From Legionellales bacterium (lineage in GTDB: Bacteria; Pseudomonadota; Gammaproteobacteria; DSM-16500): a stretch of 43,901 nucleotides of DNA. Positions 28,234 to 37,900 of this stretch are shown here, piece by piece. The position numbers and the translations under genes are program-made. The DNA lies in assembly GCA_947478495.1 (NCBI GenBank), contig CANJVW010000014.1, positions 1-43,901 on the forward strand, given 5' to 3'. The number at the start of each line of letters is the position of its first letter. Position 1 is the first letter of the stretch. A model generated the notes under the pieces. It was not told the origin of the DNA and did not search any database. It was given only the letters and a program-made list of their open reading frames with translations.

Positions 28234-29336
28234 AAAAAGCGATGGCTATCATGCTCCTCTTGCTTGGCCTTGGTTTTGCTGCCATTTTTGGATTTAAAGC
28301 ATTCAAAGGCATCATGATAGGGCGATATATGGCTAAAATGGGCTCATCACCCATCACAGTATCAGCCACCGATATCCATTCCGCCCTCTGGCAAACAGAG
28401 GTGGTCGCGGCGGGCAGTGTTCGCGCGACATTAGGCGTGAATATCACAACCACACTAGGCGGTATGGTCGATCACATTAATTTCACCCCAGGTAGCACGG
28501 TCAATAAAGGTGATTTATTGGTTCAACTCAATATCGCGCCGGAAACAGCCCAATTACATACCCTTCAGGCGAGCGCAGAACTCGCACAGAGCACCTATCT
28601 CCGGGATGCTGCGCAATATAAAATACGTGCTATCAGCAAAGCCACGCTCGATGTGGATGCAGCTAACGCCAAAACAACAGCAGCACAAGTCGAACAACAA
28701 CTTGCTTTGATTGCCCAAAAAACCATTCGTGCGCCCTTCACTGGACGACTCGGTATTTCAGTCGTGAATCCTGGCCAATACATTAATCCCGGCGATAAAA
28801 TAACCATGCTCCAAACATTTAATCCCATTTATGTCGATTTCTATGTGCCACAACAAACGCTCAGCAAAATAAAGCTCGGGGAATCGGTCAGCGTTCAAAG
28901 TGATGCATTCCCGGGCAAAACCATCACCGGCAGCATCTCCACCATTGACCCAGGGCTTGATCCCAGCATTCGCAACGTGGAAGTGGAAGCAACCATCCCC
29001 AACCCAGATAATCTGTTGGTCCCCGGGATGTTTGTTTCTGCTATTATCAATGTCGGCGCACCTATTTCCTATCTCACCGCGCCTCTCAGTGCGGTTACCT
29101 TCAACCCTTATGGCGCGATCGTCTACGTGGTATCCCCCACCATGACGGTTAGCCAAGTGTTTGTCACAACCGGAGACAAAAGAGGGGATCAAGTGGTTGT
29201 TCTGAAAGGTCTCAAAGAAAACGATAAAATCGTGACAAGCGGTCAACTCAAACTCCGCAATGGCAGCACCATCACCATTGACAACACCCTTGCACCCGAT
29301 GACAACCCCAACCCTCAACCGGTAGACGATGAGTAA
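28230..29336 (+). CDS. RND efflux periplasmic adaptor (membrane fusion protein)
   Basis: The adaptor joins the inner-membrane pump to the outer-membrane channel. Starting at the ATG 28230-28232, which overlaps the upstream stop (ATGA), it has 368 residues and one N-terminal membrane anchor (AIMLLLLGLGFAAIFGF, about 5-22). No lipobox is present. The order is the family standard: first half of the lipoyl domain (GGMVDHINFTPGSTVNKGDLLVQL), a rather short helical hairpin (about 120-160), second lipoyl half (IRAPFTGRLGISVVNPGQYINPGD), beta barrel (VDFYVPQQTLSKIKLGESV, FPGKTITGSISTIDPGLD) and membrane-proximal domain. Substrate cannot be read from it. The pump gene starts three bases after its stop. 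Confidence 0.95.
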   Translation: MKKAMAIMLLLLGLGFAAIFGFKAFKGIMIGRYMAKMGSSPITVSATDIHSALWQTEVVAAGSVRATLGVNITTTLGGMVDHINFTPGSTVNKGDLLVQLNIAPETAQLHTLQASAELAQSTYLRDAAQYKIRAISKATLDVDAANAKTTAAQVEQQLALIAQKTIRAPFTGRLGISVVNPGQYINPGDKITMLQTFNPIYVDFYVPQQTLSKIKLGESVSVQSDAFPGKTITGSISTIDPGLDPSIRNVEVEATIPNPDNLLVPGMFVSAIINVGAPISYLTAPLSAVTFNPYGAIVYVVSPTMTVSQVFVTTGDKRGDQVVVLKGLKENDKIVTSGQLKLRNGSTITIDNTLAPDDNPNPQPVDDE

Positions 29337-29339
29337 CGC

Positions 29340-32300
29340 ATGGCCTTCACTGATATTTTTATTAAACGACCTGTCCTAGCAACTGTTGTCAGTCTGTTTA
29401 TTTTGGTGCTCGGATTGCGATCTGTCGGTACACTCCCTATCTTACAATATCCCTTTACCGAAAATGCAGTAGTGACGGTGACAACCGTTTACACCGGAGC
29501 GACACCGGATATTATCTCAGGCTTTATCACGAGCCCCCTTGAAAATTCTATCGCGCAAGCGAATGGGATTGACTACATGACATCCACGAGCACTCAAGGT
29601 GTCAGCACCATTCAGGCCAATTTAAAATTAAACTACGACCCCAGCAAAGCGCTTGCCGATATCAATACCAAAGTCAATGCGGTGCTTAATCAACTACCGA
29701 AACAATCTCAACAGCCCATCCTCAGCGTCACAATCGGTCAATCCATTGATTCAATGTATATCGGATTTTATAGCTCTGTATTGCACAGCAATCAAATCAC
29801 GGACTTTCTCGTTCGAAATGTGCAACCTAAACTCCAAGCCATTGATGGCGTTCAGACCGCAGAAATATTGGGTCAACGACTCTTTGCCATGCGCGCATGG
29901 CTTGATCCCATCAAGCTCGCTGGATTTCACTTAACACCAACGGATGTCGCCACACAGCTCGCCAACAACAATTTCATTTCAGCAGTCGGCCGCACGCAAG
30001 GCAATCTCGTCACAATGAATTTAACGGTCAACACCGGCCTTGAGAGCGTGGATGCTTTTAAAAACCTCATCTTAAAATCGCAGAATGGCGCGATGGTTAA
30101 ATTAGGTGATGTCGCAACCGTGAGCCTTGGGTCGCAAAATTACGATACAGCGGTACAATTTGATGGACAACCCTCTGTGTATATCGGCATTAAAATCGCA
30201 CCCGCAGCGAATCTGCTCGATGTCATCGCACATGTCAAACAAGTCTTTCCCACCATTCAATCCCAATTACCAGAAGGCTTAAACGCTAAAATCGTTTATG
30301 ATGCATCTGCTTTCGTGAACAGCTCTATTCATGAAGTGCTTCGATCATTGCTGGAAGCGCTCATCATCGTCACTGCCGTTATTTTTCTTTTTTTGGGATC
30401 CATCCGTTCAGTGATCATTCCGGTTATCGCCATGCCACTTTCTTTGATCGGCACTTTTTTCATTATGCTATTGCTGGGTTATTCCATTAACTTATTAACA
30501 TTGCTCGCCCTCGTCTTAGCGATTGGACTCGTCGTCGACGATGCGATTATTGTTGTTGAAAATATTTATCGTCATATTGAAGAAGGTATGTCACCGATCG
30601 ACGCTGCGCTTCTCGGTACTCGCGAGCTGGCAGGACCGATCATTGCTATTTCAGTTGTGTTGATTGCGGTTTACTTACCTATTGGCTTTATGGGTGGACT
30701 GACTGGTGCATTGTTTACGGAATTCGCTTTTACGCTCGCCGGCGCGGTTGGGATATCTGCCATCGTCGCGCTCACGCTCTCTCCGATGATGTGCTCTCGA
30801 CTCTTATCACTGAGCGCACAAAAAAGCCGATTGATCACTGTGATTGATCACTTCTTTCATCGGTTACAAAAAAAATATCTTAGCCTACTCCACTGCACGC
30901 TAGATTATCTTCCTGTGATTACTGTGTTCGCAGCGGTCATACTGTCAAGCAACTACTTTTTATTCGTATCAAGCAGCTCAGAACTCGCGCCACAAGAAGA
31001 CCAAGGCATTGTTCTCGCCATGTTAACGGCTGCTCCTAATGCAGCACTCGCTCAAACACAAGTGTATTCTCGCGCAACGAACAAAGTATTCTTCAGTTTC
31101 CCTGAAACAGAACACACATTTATGGTGGATGGCTCAAGTGGGCTCAACAGCAGTATTGGTGGTATGGTGTTAAAGCCCTGGGATCAGCGGGATCGCACCA
31201 CCAACCAACTGCAACCTGAGCTACAAAACCAACTCAATGGGCTATCCGGTGCCCGAGTCGCTGCATTTCAGATGCCGTCCCTACCCGGTGGCGGATCAGG
31301 CCTTCCCGTCCAATTTGTCCTTCAAACATCGCGTCCTTTTTCAGAGCTCAACGTATTAAGTCAAGATTTTATGAAAAAAGCACAAGAGCAGGGCATCTTT
31401 TTATTCCTCGATTCTGATTTGAAATACGATAAAGCACAGTCTGATATTCGCATTAATCGAGCAAAAGCCGCTGAACTCGGCTTGACGATGCAAGACGTGG
31501 GGAATGCACTGGGCTCTGCGCTTAGCGAAGGCTATGTCAATTACTTTAACTTCGCAGGACGCTCTTACCAAGTCATCCCTGAAATGCATAAAGTCGATAA
31601 TTTAAATCCACAACAACTATTGAGCTATTACATTACGACATCCAATGGATTAAGCATTCCACTGTCCACTATCGCAAGTGTACACACCGCTGTTATTCCA
31701 CAGTCATTGAATCACTTTCAACAGCTCAATTCGGCAACCCTCTCCGGGGTCACTTTTCCAAATGTCACGATGGCGGACACCTTAAATAAACTAAAAGCAA
31801 TCGCAAAAGACATGTTGCCGCAAGATGTGAGCATTGATTACGGCGGGCAATCACGACAATTTATCCAGGAAAAAAGTGGGCTACTTCTCACGTTCTTTTT
31901 TGCGCTCATTATTATTTACTTAAGCCTTGCCGCACAATTTGAGAGCTTCCTCGATCCATTGATTATCTTGATCAGTGTCCCTATGTCTATCTGCGGCGCC
32001 ATGATTTTCATCAGCTTAGGAATAGGGGGCGCTACTCTTAATATTTATACCGAAGTCGGATTAGTCACGTTGATTGGTCTCATCAGTAAGCATGGCATTT
32101 TGATTGTACAGTTCGCTAATGATTTGCAACGTCAAGGAAAATCCAAACGAGAAGCCATTGAAACTGCCGCCAGCATTCGATTGCGACCCATTTTAATGAC
32201 GACCGCCGCGATGGTTTTAGGCGTTGTGCCGCTGATCACCGCAACGGGTGCGGGCGCTGTCAGTCGATTTGATATTGGATTAGTCGTATCCACCGGTATT

Positions 32301-32387
32301 TCGATTGGTACCTTGTTCACGTTATGGGTTGTGCCCGGCATGTATTTACTACTATCAACAAAGAAAACAACTGAGGAAGTAATATGA
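29340..32387 (+). CDS. RND efflux permease, HAE-1 (AcrB/MexB) type
   Basis: This is a proton-driven inner-membrane exporter of hydrophobic or amphiphilic compounds. At 1015 residues it has the duplicated RND layout: TM1 near residues 10-28, a large periplasmic loop, TM2-6 (about 335-530), TM7 near 540, a second loop, and TM8-12 (about 855-1005). The proton relay is intact: Asp400-Asp401 in [17 protein letters not shown] and Lys917 in [28 protein letters not shown] at the N-terminus and the PLSLIGTFF block are typical. It is nearer the drug-efflux HAE-1 group than the metal (HME) group, since the acidic metal-site pattern is absent. Its stop overlaps the mdh start (ATGA), an unusual coupling. 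Confidence 0.96.
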   Translation: MAFTDIFIKRPVLATVVSLFILVLGLRSVGTLPILQYPFTENAVVTVTTVYTGATPDIISGFITSPLENSIAQANGIDYMTSTSTQGVSTIQANLKLNYDPSKALADINTKVNAVLNQLPKQSQQPILSVTIGQSIDSMYIGFYSSVLHSNQITDFLVRNVQPKLQAIDGVQTAEILGQRLFAMRAWLDPIKLAGFHLTPTDVATQLANNNFISAVGRTQGNLVTMNLTVNTGLESVDAFKNLILKSQNGAMVKLGDVATVSLGSQNYDTAVQFDGQPSVYIGIKIAPAANLLDVIAHVKQVFPTIQSQLPEGLNAKIVYDASAFVNSSIHEVLRSLLEALIIVTAVIFLFLGSIRSVIIPVIAMPLSLIGTFFIMLLLGYSINLLTLLALVLAIGLVVDDAIIVVENIYRHIEEGMSPIDAALLGTRELAGPIIAISVVLIAVYLPIGFMGGLTGALFTEFAFTLAGAVGISAIVALTLSPMMCSRLLSLSAQKSRLITVIDHFFHRLQKKYLSLLHCTLDYLPVITVFAAVILSSNYFLFVSSSSELAPQEDQGIVLAMLTAAPNAALAQTQVYSRATNKVFFSFPETEHTFMVDGSSGLNSSIGGMVLKPWDQRDRTTNQLQPELQNQLNGLSGARVAAFQMPSLPGGGSGLPVQFVLQTSRPFSELNVLSQDFMKKAQEQGIFLFLDSDLKYDKAQSDIRINRAKAAELGLTMQDVGNALGSALSEGYVNYFNFAGRSYQVIPEMHKVDNLNPQQLLSYYITTSNGLSIPLSTIASVHTAVIPQSLNHFQQLNSATLSGVTFPNVTMADTLNKLKAIAKDMLPQDVSIDYGGQSRQFIQEKSGLLLTFFFALIIIYLSLAAQFESFLDPLIILISVPMSICGAMIFISLGIGGATLNIYTEVGLVTLIGLISKHGILIVQFANDLQRQGKSKREAIETAASIRLRPILMTTAAMVLGVVPLITATGAGAVSRFDIGLVVSTGISIGTLFTLWVVPGMYLLLSTKKTTEEVI

Positions 32388-33373
32388 AAAAACGCGTTAA
32401 AATAGCCATCACAGGGGCCGCAGGACAAATTGGTTACGCGCTCATTTTTCGAATTGCGTCCGGTGCGATGCTCGGACCTGATACAGAAGTCGAGTTACAG
32501 CTATTAGAGCTAGAGCGCTCTTTGCCAACATTACATGGACTCGCAATGGAACTTGACGACTGTGCTTTTCCTCTTCTCAGGAAAATCAGCTGCACCTCTA
32601 ACCCTAACGACGCCATGCGTGACATCAATTGGGCCATGTTGATTGGTTCAGTTCCCCGAAAAGAAGGCATGGAGCGCTCGGATCTTTTAAAGATAAACGG
32701 ACAAATTTTTACAACGCAGGGCAAAGCGATCAATGACAATGCCGCAACCGATGTTCGTGTTTTTGTAGTCGGCAACCCTTGCAATACAAACTGCCTCATT
32801 GCAATGAATAATGCGCCCACCATTCCGCAAGACCGTTTTTACGCCATGACGATGTTGGATGAATTACGCGCTCGCACGCAGCTTGCTCAAAAAGCCAATG
32901 TAGATGTTACCGCTATTAGTGAAATGACGATCTGGGGAAATCATTCATCAACACAATATCCTGATTTTTATCATGCAAAAATTAATGGTAAAGCTGTAAC
33001 AGACGTGATCACCGATACGTCGTGGTTGCAAAACGATTTTATTTCCATCGTTCAAAAACGTGGGTCAGAAGTGATCAAGGCGCGTGGCTCATCCTCCGCC
33101 GGATCGGCTGCCAATGCCGCACTCATGACCGTTTATCAGTTAACCCATGACACGCCCGCAGGCGAATCATTCTCTGTCGCGCGTTGCTCTCAAGGCGAAT
33201 ACGGTGTTGATCGGGGATTAATCTTTTCTGTTCCTTGCCGAACGGAAAACGGTCAACTTCGTGTAATAAGCGATATCAAGCACGATGCATTTGCACAGGC
33301 GAAAATACAGCTGACGCTAGATGAATTAAAAGCAGAGCACCAAGCGGTGAAAGAGTTAGGATTAATAAAGTAA
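32384..33373 (+). CDS. mdh: NAD-dependent malate dehydrogenase
   Basis: The enzyme interconverts malate and oxaloacetate in the TCA cycle. It is 329 residues and belongs to the type 2 (cytosolic/Thermus-like) branch. [17 protein letters not shown] is the NAD-binding loop; [14 protein letters not shown] carries the substrate arginines; [20 protein letters not shown] (Asp and Arg of the relay) and the catalytic histidine in [11 protein letters not shown] are all present. The start ATG overlaps the stop of the efflux permease gene. It has no own promoter visible in that overlap, so it may depend on the efflux transcript or on an internal promoter. Confidence 0.97.
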   Translation: MKKRVKIAITGAAGQIGYALIFRIASGAMLGPDTEVELQLLELERSLPTLHGLAMELDDCAFPLLRKISCTSNPNDAMRDINWAMLIGSVPRKEGMERSDLLKINGQIFTTQGKAINDNAATDVRVFVVGNPCNTNCLIAMNNAPTIPQDRFYAMTMLDELRARTQLAQKANVDVTAISEMTIWGNHSSTQYPDFYHAKINGKAVTDVITDTSWLQNDFISIVQKRGSEVIKARGSSSAGSAANAALMTVYQLTHDTPAGESFSVARCSQGEYGVDRGLIFSVPCRTENGQLRVISDIKHDAFAQAKIQLTLDELKAEHQAVKELGLIK

Positions 33374-33382
33374 CGATACTAT

Positions 33383-33543
33383 TTAGAGCCTGCTCAACAT
33401 CTTCATTAACATGCGGAACGTGCACGAAATAACTCTCACCAGTGTGCGGGTATCGCCCATACCCGTTAAAAAGCTGCCCTCTGACTATAATGTCGGGGCT
33501 GTGCGCGCACCCCATGTTAATGAAGGTTTTGAACGGGCTCTAA
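33383..33543. repeat. 161-bp element bounded by 43-bp imperfect inverted repeats
   Basis: The arms 33383-33425 and 33501-33543 match as reverse complements at 35 of 43 positions, including an unbroken 13-base core (CTTCATTAACATG). Inside is a 7-bp hairpin (CGGGTAT/ATACCCG, 33447-33465). The right arm supplies the last eight codons and stop of plsC, so the element reaches into that gene. It has no coding capacity and no clear terminator T-run. It may be a small non-autonomous mobile element (MITE-like) or a long stem-loop between the convergent mdh and plsC transcripts. Confidence 0.7.
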
Positions 33544-34260
33544 GAGTGTGGTCGTGGCAGTTTCAATCCACGTTTTGGCTTCATCCAGCACTTCTCGCGC
33601 ATCTCGGTCTTTTGTTTCAATCAAAGGACCGATGACAATACGAATCATACCGGGTTTTTTGATGAAACTGCGCTTTGGCCAACAGAGTCCCGCATTGTGT
33701 GCGATGGGAAGAATGGGGTAGCCTGTTTTTGTTGCGAGCAATGCACCGCCGACGTGATAATGCCCGACCACACCGGGCGGTGTGCGCGTGCCTTCGGGGA
33801 ACACTAAAATCCAGCGACCAGCGTCCAATCGTTTTTTTCCTTCTTGAATGAGTTGATTCATAGCGCTTTTTTTAGCGGATCGATTGATAGAAATCGGATC
33901 GATAGTTGCAAGCCCCCAGCCAAAAAAAGGTATCCACAACAACTCTCTTTTTAAGATGATGGCTGATTGAGAAAAAAATCCCTGCAGAAAAAAAGTTTCC
34001 CATAGTGATTGATGTTTGCTAAAAATAATCCCGTTGCGATTTTTAGGGATATTCTTCATGCCTTCTATTGTATAATTGACATGGCAAATGATTTTTAGTA
34101 ATCCAATGATCACTTGCGTATAAATGGTCACAAGGTGATAGCGATAACGAAATGGCAAAGGGCGTGCTAGGATGCAAATAAAACTATAAAAAATAGTGAT
34201 GATAATCATCAGACAAGAAAAAACAGCCGATCGAATGAAGTCATTAATGTTGCAAAACAT
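33517..34260 (-). CDS. plsC: 1-acyl-sn-glycerol-3-phosphate acyltransferase (PlsC family)
   Basis: The enzyme acylates lysophosphatidate to phosphatidate at the inner membrane. The ATG at 34258-34260 after GGAGG gives 247 residues; the frame is open 13 codons further but no ribosome binding site supports that. An N-terminal membrane segment (about 12-32, FSCLMIIITIFYSFICILA) is followed by motif I KHQSLWET, the HX4E variant found in the plsC group that sits by gmhB, then ELLWIPFFGWGL, the glycerophosphate motif FPEGTRTPPG and the motif IV region GYPILPIAHN. It overlaps gmhB. The last eight codons come from the inverted-repeat element described at 33383-33543. Confidence 0.94.
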   Translation of the reverse strand: MFCNINDFIRSAVFSCLMIIITIFYSFICILARPLPFRYRYHLVTIYTQVIIGLLKIICHVNYTIEGMKNIPKNRNGIIFSKHQSLWETFFLQGFFSQSAIILKRELLWIPFFGWGLATIDPISINRSAKKSAMNQLIQEGKKRLDAGRWILVFPEGTRTPPGVVGHYHVGGALLATKTGYPILPIAHNAGLCWPKRSFIKKPGMIRIVIGPLIETKDRDAREVLDEAKTWIETATTTLLEPVQNLH

Positions 34261-34795
34261 ATTGTACCGCCTCCAATAAGTTTTTTTTGCAGGGAACATC
34301 TTTTAGAAGATCTGCATTTTTACGAAGTGTTTTTTCACCATTGCCTGTTAAGGCTAACAAGGGTTTGCATGGCAATGCCAGTGCGGCTTGCATATCCGAT
34401 AAGGAGTCACCAATAAAAAAAGTGTTTTCGAGCGTATCGTGATATTTTTCTTGAATGCGACGAAAGAGCCCCAACTTCGGTTTTCGACAGGCGCAGTTTT
34501 CGGATGGATGGTGTGGACAAAAGAGTATGTCGTCGATATGGCCGCCTACCTCCGCCAAGAGCCGAATAAATTTTTCATGAATGTCTGATAGGGTGCTGAG
34601 CGTATAGAATCCACGAGCAATGCCGGATTGATTACTGACCACAATGACGCGAAAACCCGCTCGATTCAAATCGGCAATGGCATCCAGGCTGCCGGGAATC
34701 GGACACCATTCGTCCGGTGATTTAATATAATCATCCGTATTGTGGTTAATAACGCCGTCTCGGTCGAGCAAGATTAAAGGGCGTTTCTTAATCAT
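34244..34795 (-). CDS. gmhB: D-glycero-D-manno-heptose 1,7-bisphosphate 7-phosphatase
   Basis: GmhB removes the 7-phosphate in the ADP-heptose pathway for the LPS inner core. The ATG at 34793-34795 gives 183 residues, the family length; a start 12 codons earlier is possible but would add a non-conserved leader. HAD motif I is LLDRDGVIN, motif II is VVSNQSGIARG, the zinc-binding loop is CPHHPSENCACRKPK, and motif IV is FIGDSLSDMQAA. A short palindrome GTATAG-N4-CTATAC lies just upstream (34814-34829). The glyS-gmhB-plsC order is conserved in many gammaproteobacteria. Confidence 0.95.
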   Translation of the reverse strand: MIKKRPLILLDRDGVINHNTDDYIKSPDEWCPIPGSLDAIADLNRAGFRVIVVSNQSGIARGFYTLSTLSDIHEKFIRLLAEVGGHIDDILFCPHHPSENCACRKPKLGLFRRIQEKYHDTLENTFFIGDSLSDMQAALALPCKPLLALTGNGEKTLRKNADLLKDVPCKKNLLEAVQYVLQH

Positions 34796-34955
34796 GATAT
34801 AAGCCTTTGTTTGGTATAGCTTACTATACAATACATTCTGTCAGCGCTCACTCTCTTTGGAAAGAAAAAACGAGCTATGGCTGTCTTAGTTTGGCGCCAG
34901 CGACAATTGACGGGTCTTTTTAATTGCACTTCAGATCTGAATTGGCGATATTAAA

Positions 34956-36995
34956 TTATTGAAGCAATGCCACATCCGCGACCGATAAAAACAAGGTGCG
35001 TAATTTCTTGAGGAGTAGCAATCGATTTTCTCGGCAGTCTTTATCGTCGGTCATTACCATCACATTATTAAAAAAATCATCAATGGGTTCTCGTAGTGCA
35101 GACAATAAATGTAATGTTTCAGCGTAATGGCCAGGGATTATTCTTTCTTGCAACGCCTCCATTTTTTCAAAGAGGACGTTTTCTGATGTGTGTTCGAATA
35201 ATTTGGTATCAATAATAGTGGTGGATAATGCCATCGCATTTTTTGCGAGAATCTGCGCAACGCGTTTGTTGGCCGCACAGAGACTCATTGCGCTGGGCAA
35301 TAATTTAAAGGCATTGACAGCACGAATACGGCAATGAATATCGTAGGGGACGGTGAGGTTTAATTCCATGACGGAGGCGATCACATCGGATGAAAATTTT
35401 TGTTCTTGATAGAAGGGTTTTAATCGACTCAATATAAACGTTAATATGATCGGTTTGGATGTTTTTTTTATATTGTCATCAGGAAATTGAGTGGCTGAAA
35501 TTAATTTTTTTAAATCGATCGGCATTTTTTTCTCGATCAAAATGCGTAACAGACCTAACGCTGCGCGTCGCAATCCAAACGGATCTTTATCGCCTGTCGG
35601 TATTTTTTGCTGGTAAAACAAATTCGCGATCAGAGTCATGCGATCTGCTATCGCGAGGATGTCCCCTTCTTTTGTTGAAGGCAATTGATCGCCTGAAAAC
35701 CGAGGTAGATAGTGTTCTTTGATAGCGATCGCAATGGAGTCAGATTCTCCATCCTGTTTTGCATAGTAAAATCCTGCGATACCTTGCAGCTCAGGAAATT
35801 CGCAGACGAGCGTTGTGGCGAGATCCGCTTTTGCGATGCTAGCTGCGTGTAGCAGGGCTTCGAGATCGCTTGCAGATAGCGAAAAATCGCTCGCGGTGCA
35901 AGTGATAAACTCAGCAATATCGCGACTTTTTTGAGACAAGGCATCGGCTAAGGCTAAGCTATGTTCTTTTAATGATTTTTTCTTATCTGTCTCAAAGAAA
36001 AACGCGGCATCTGACAACCGCGCAGCTAAGACACGTTCATTACCCTTGATGACTTGATTACGGTCTTTGCTTTCAATGTTGCTGATCATGATAAAGTAGG
36101 GCAGCAATTGTTGGTTTTTATCTACCACTGGAAAATAGCGTTGATGAGATTTCATTGATGCAATCAACGCTTCTGATGGGACATCCAGAAATGCTTTATC
36201 GAACTGTCCGCATAGCGCCGCGGGCCACTCGACAAGACCGTTGACTTCATTGAGCAAATCGTCTGGAATCATTACTTCTGCGTTTGACGGAAGATTTTTT
36301 TCAGCCACCTCTTTTATGGCGTGACGAATCTTTTCTTTTCGTTCATTAAAATCAGCGATGACAAAATGGTCTTTCAATTGCGCGGCATAACTCGCAGCAT
36401 CGATCACATCAATCCATCCTGTTGAGTGAAATCGATGACCTCGAGTTTTGTGGTTCGCCTTGATGCCGAGTATTTCAACAGGAATAATATCGCGGCCATA
36501 TAATAAAATAACCGAATGCACAGGGCGAATAAATTCAATGGGGCTGCTGCCCCAGCGCATGCGTTTATTGATGGGCAATGCTTTTAAAGCATCTTGAACG
36601 ACAAGAGGTAAAATCTCTTTTGCCGTTTTACCTTTAACGGATTGACGAACGCCGAGCCAAGTGCCTTGATCGCTTTTCAATTCAATTAAATCAGCGGGGG
36701 AGACGCCACACGATTTGGCGAAACCCATGCATGCAGGTGTCGGTTGGCCTGATGTATCGAATGCGGCGGTGAGTGCTGGCCCTTTTTTTTCAACGATATG
36801 ATCGGCTTGTTGCGGACTGATTTCTTTGACCAATACCGCTAAGCGGCGGGGAGTCGCAAAACTCAGCGCCTCGTCAAATGATAACTCTGATTTTTGGAGG
36901 CCTAGTTTAATATTCTCTAAAAAGCTGAGAGAAAGCGTTCGAAGTGACAGCGGTGGCAGTTCTTCAGTATGAATTTCAACGAGGAAGTCGGTCAT
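34956..36995 (-). CDS. glyS: Glycine-tRNA ligase beta subunit
   Basis: This is the large subunit of the bacterial alpha2-beta2 glycyl-tRNA synthetase; it binds tRNA-Gly. It is 679 residues, the usual length. Landmarks are [12 protein letters not shown] at the N-terminus, the RRLAVLV and KGPA segments, [25 protein letters not shown], the [10 protein letters not shown]-like [23 protein letters not shown], and the C-terminal anticodon-binding domain (about 560-679) with FFNNVMVM. It starts within the glyQ stop (ATGA overlap), so the two subunits are translationally coupled. Confidence 0.97.
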   Translation of the reverse strand: MTDFLVEIHTEELPPLSLRTLSLSFLENIKLGLQKSELSFDEALSFATPRRLAVLVKEISPQQADHIVEKKGPALTAAFDTSGQPTPACMGFAKSCGVSPADLIELKSDQGTWLGVRQSVKGKTAKEILPLVVQDALKALPINKRMRWGSSPIEFIRPVHSVILLYGRDIIPVEILGIKANHKTRGHRFHSTGWIDVIDAASYAAQLKDHFVIADFNERKEKIRHAIKEVAEKNLPSNAEVMIPDDLLNEVNGLVEWPAALCGQFDKAFLDVPSEALIASMKSHQRYFPVVDKNQQLLPYFIMISNIESKDRNQVIKGNERVLAARLSDAAFFFETDKKKSLKEHSLALADALSQKSRDIAEFITCTASDFSLSASDLEALLHAASIAKADLATTLVCEFPELQGIAGFYYAKQDGESDSIAIAIKEHYLPRFSGDQLPSTKEGDILAIADRMTLIANLFYQQKIPTGDKDPFGLRRAALGLLRILIEKKMPIDLKKLISATQFPDDNIKKTSKPIILTFILSRLKPFYQEQKFSSDVIASVMELNLTVPYDIHCRIRAVNAFKLLPSAMSLCAANKRVAQILAKNAMALSTTIIDTKLFEHTSENVLFEKMEALQERIIPGHYAETLHLLSALREPIDDFFNNVMVMTDDKDCRENRLLLLKKLRTLFLSVADVALLQ

Positions 36996-37900
36996 GCGTC
37001 CTCCTTTTTAAGCAAGGGAAATCCCAGTTTTTCGCGAGAGGCATAATAACTTTCTGCGACTGCTTTGGTATAAGAGCGGATTTTCAAAATATATTCTTGA
37101 CGCTCCGCTATTGAGAGCGCACGACGCGCATCAAGCAGATTAAATGCATGAGATGCCTTCATTGCCATTTCGTACGCTGGCAGAGGTAACCCAATATTCA
37201 TCAATCGAAAGCTTTCTTGTTCGTAAAAAGAAAAGTGATTTCGTAATGTGTTAATATCAGCTTCTTCAAAATTATAGCGAGACATCTCTACTTCATTTCG
37301 GTGAAAGATATCGCCATAAGTGACAGTGCCGTTGGGTGATGCATTCCATACGAGGTCATAAACATTGCTAACCCCTTGTAATGGCATAGCTAATCGTTCT
37401 ATGCCATAGGTAATTTCACCAGTGATAGGTTGACATGGCAATCCACCGACTTGTTGAAAATAGGTAAATTGCGTAATTTCCATGCCATTTAACCATACTT
37501 CCCAGCCAAGCCCTGAAGAACCCAAGGTGGGTGCTTCCCAGTTATCTTCTACAAAGCGTATATCATCTGCAAGGGTATCAATACCTAATAACCGTAGTGA
37601 ATCTAAATACAATTCTTGAATGTTAAGAGGAGACGGTTTCAGAATCACTTGAAACTGATAAAAGCATTGTAACCGATTGGGATTTTCACCATAACGACCA
37701 TCAGCGGGTCTTCGGCAAGATTGCGCATAGGCTGTATGCCATGGCTCAGGACCAATTGCCCGTAGAAAAGTCGCGGGATGAAACGTGCCTGCACCTATTT
37801 CCATATCATAGGGTTGCATAATGGTGCAGCCTTGGCCGTCCCAAAAATCTTGTAGAGTTGCAATCATGCCTTGCAATGTTTTTGCATTGTGTCTAGACAT
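36992..37900 (-). CDS. glyQ: Glycine-tRNA ligase alpha subunit
   Basis: The catalytic subunit activates glycine. The 302-residue protein matches the family from its first codons ([18 protein letters not shown]). Conserved blocks include [83 protein letters not shown] and HRNEVE. The ATG lies eight bases inside the end of carB, so the pyrimidine and tRNA-charging genes probably share a transcript. No glycine riboswitch is seen upstream; the upstream sequence is carB coding DNA. Confidence 0.98.
   Translation of the reverse strand: MSRHNAKTLQGMIATLQDFWDGQGCTIMQPYDMEIGAGTFHPATFLRAIGPEPWHTAYAQSCRRPADGRYGENPNRLQCFYQFQVILKPSPLNIQELYLDSLRLLGIDTLADDIRFVEDNWEAPTLGSSGLGWEVWLNGMEITQFTYFQQVGGLPCQPITGEITYGIERLAMPLQGVSNVYDLVWNASPNGTVTYGDIFHRNEVEMSRYNFEEADINTLRNHFSFYEQESFRLMNIGLPLPAYEMAMKASHAFNLLDARRALSIAERQEYILKIRSYTKAVAESYYASREKLGFPLLKKEDA

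Noticed and set aside
28758-29318. A 186-codon minus-strand frame opposite the efflux adaptor
   Set aside because: It lies wholly within a clearly coding adaptor gene and has no family resemblance.
32384-33373. Malate dehydrogenase with a lost catalytic arginine (TMLDELRA where TRLDHNRA is usual)
   Set aside because: The relay Asp and Arg in LDELR, the substrate arginines in PRKEGMER and the catalytic His are all kept. The changed residue is the non-catalytic Arg before LD.
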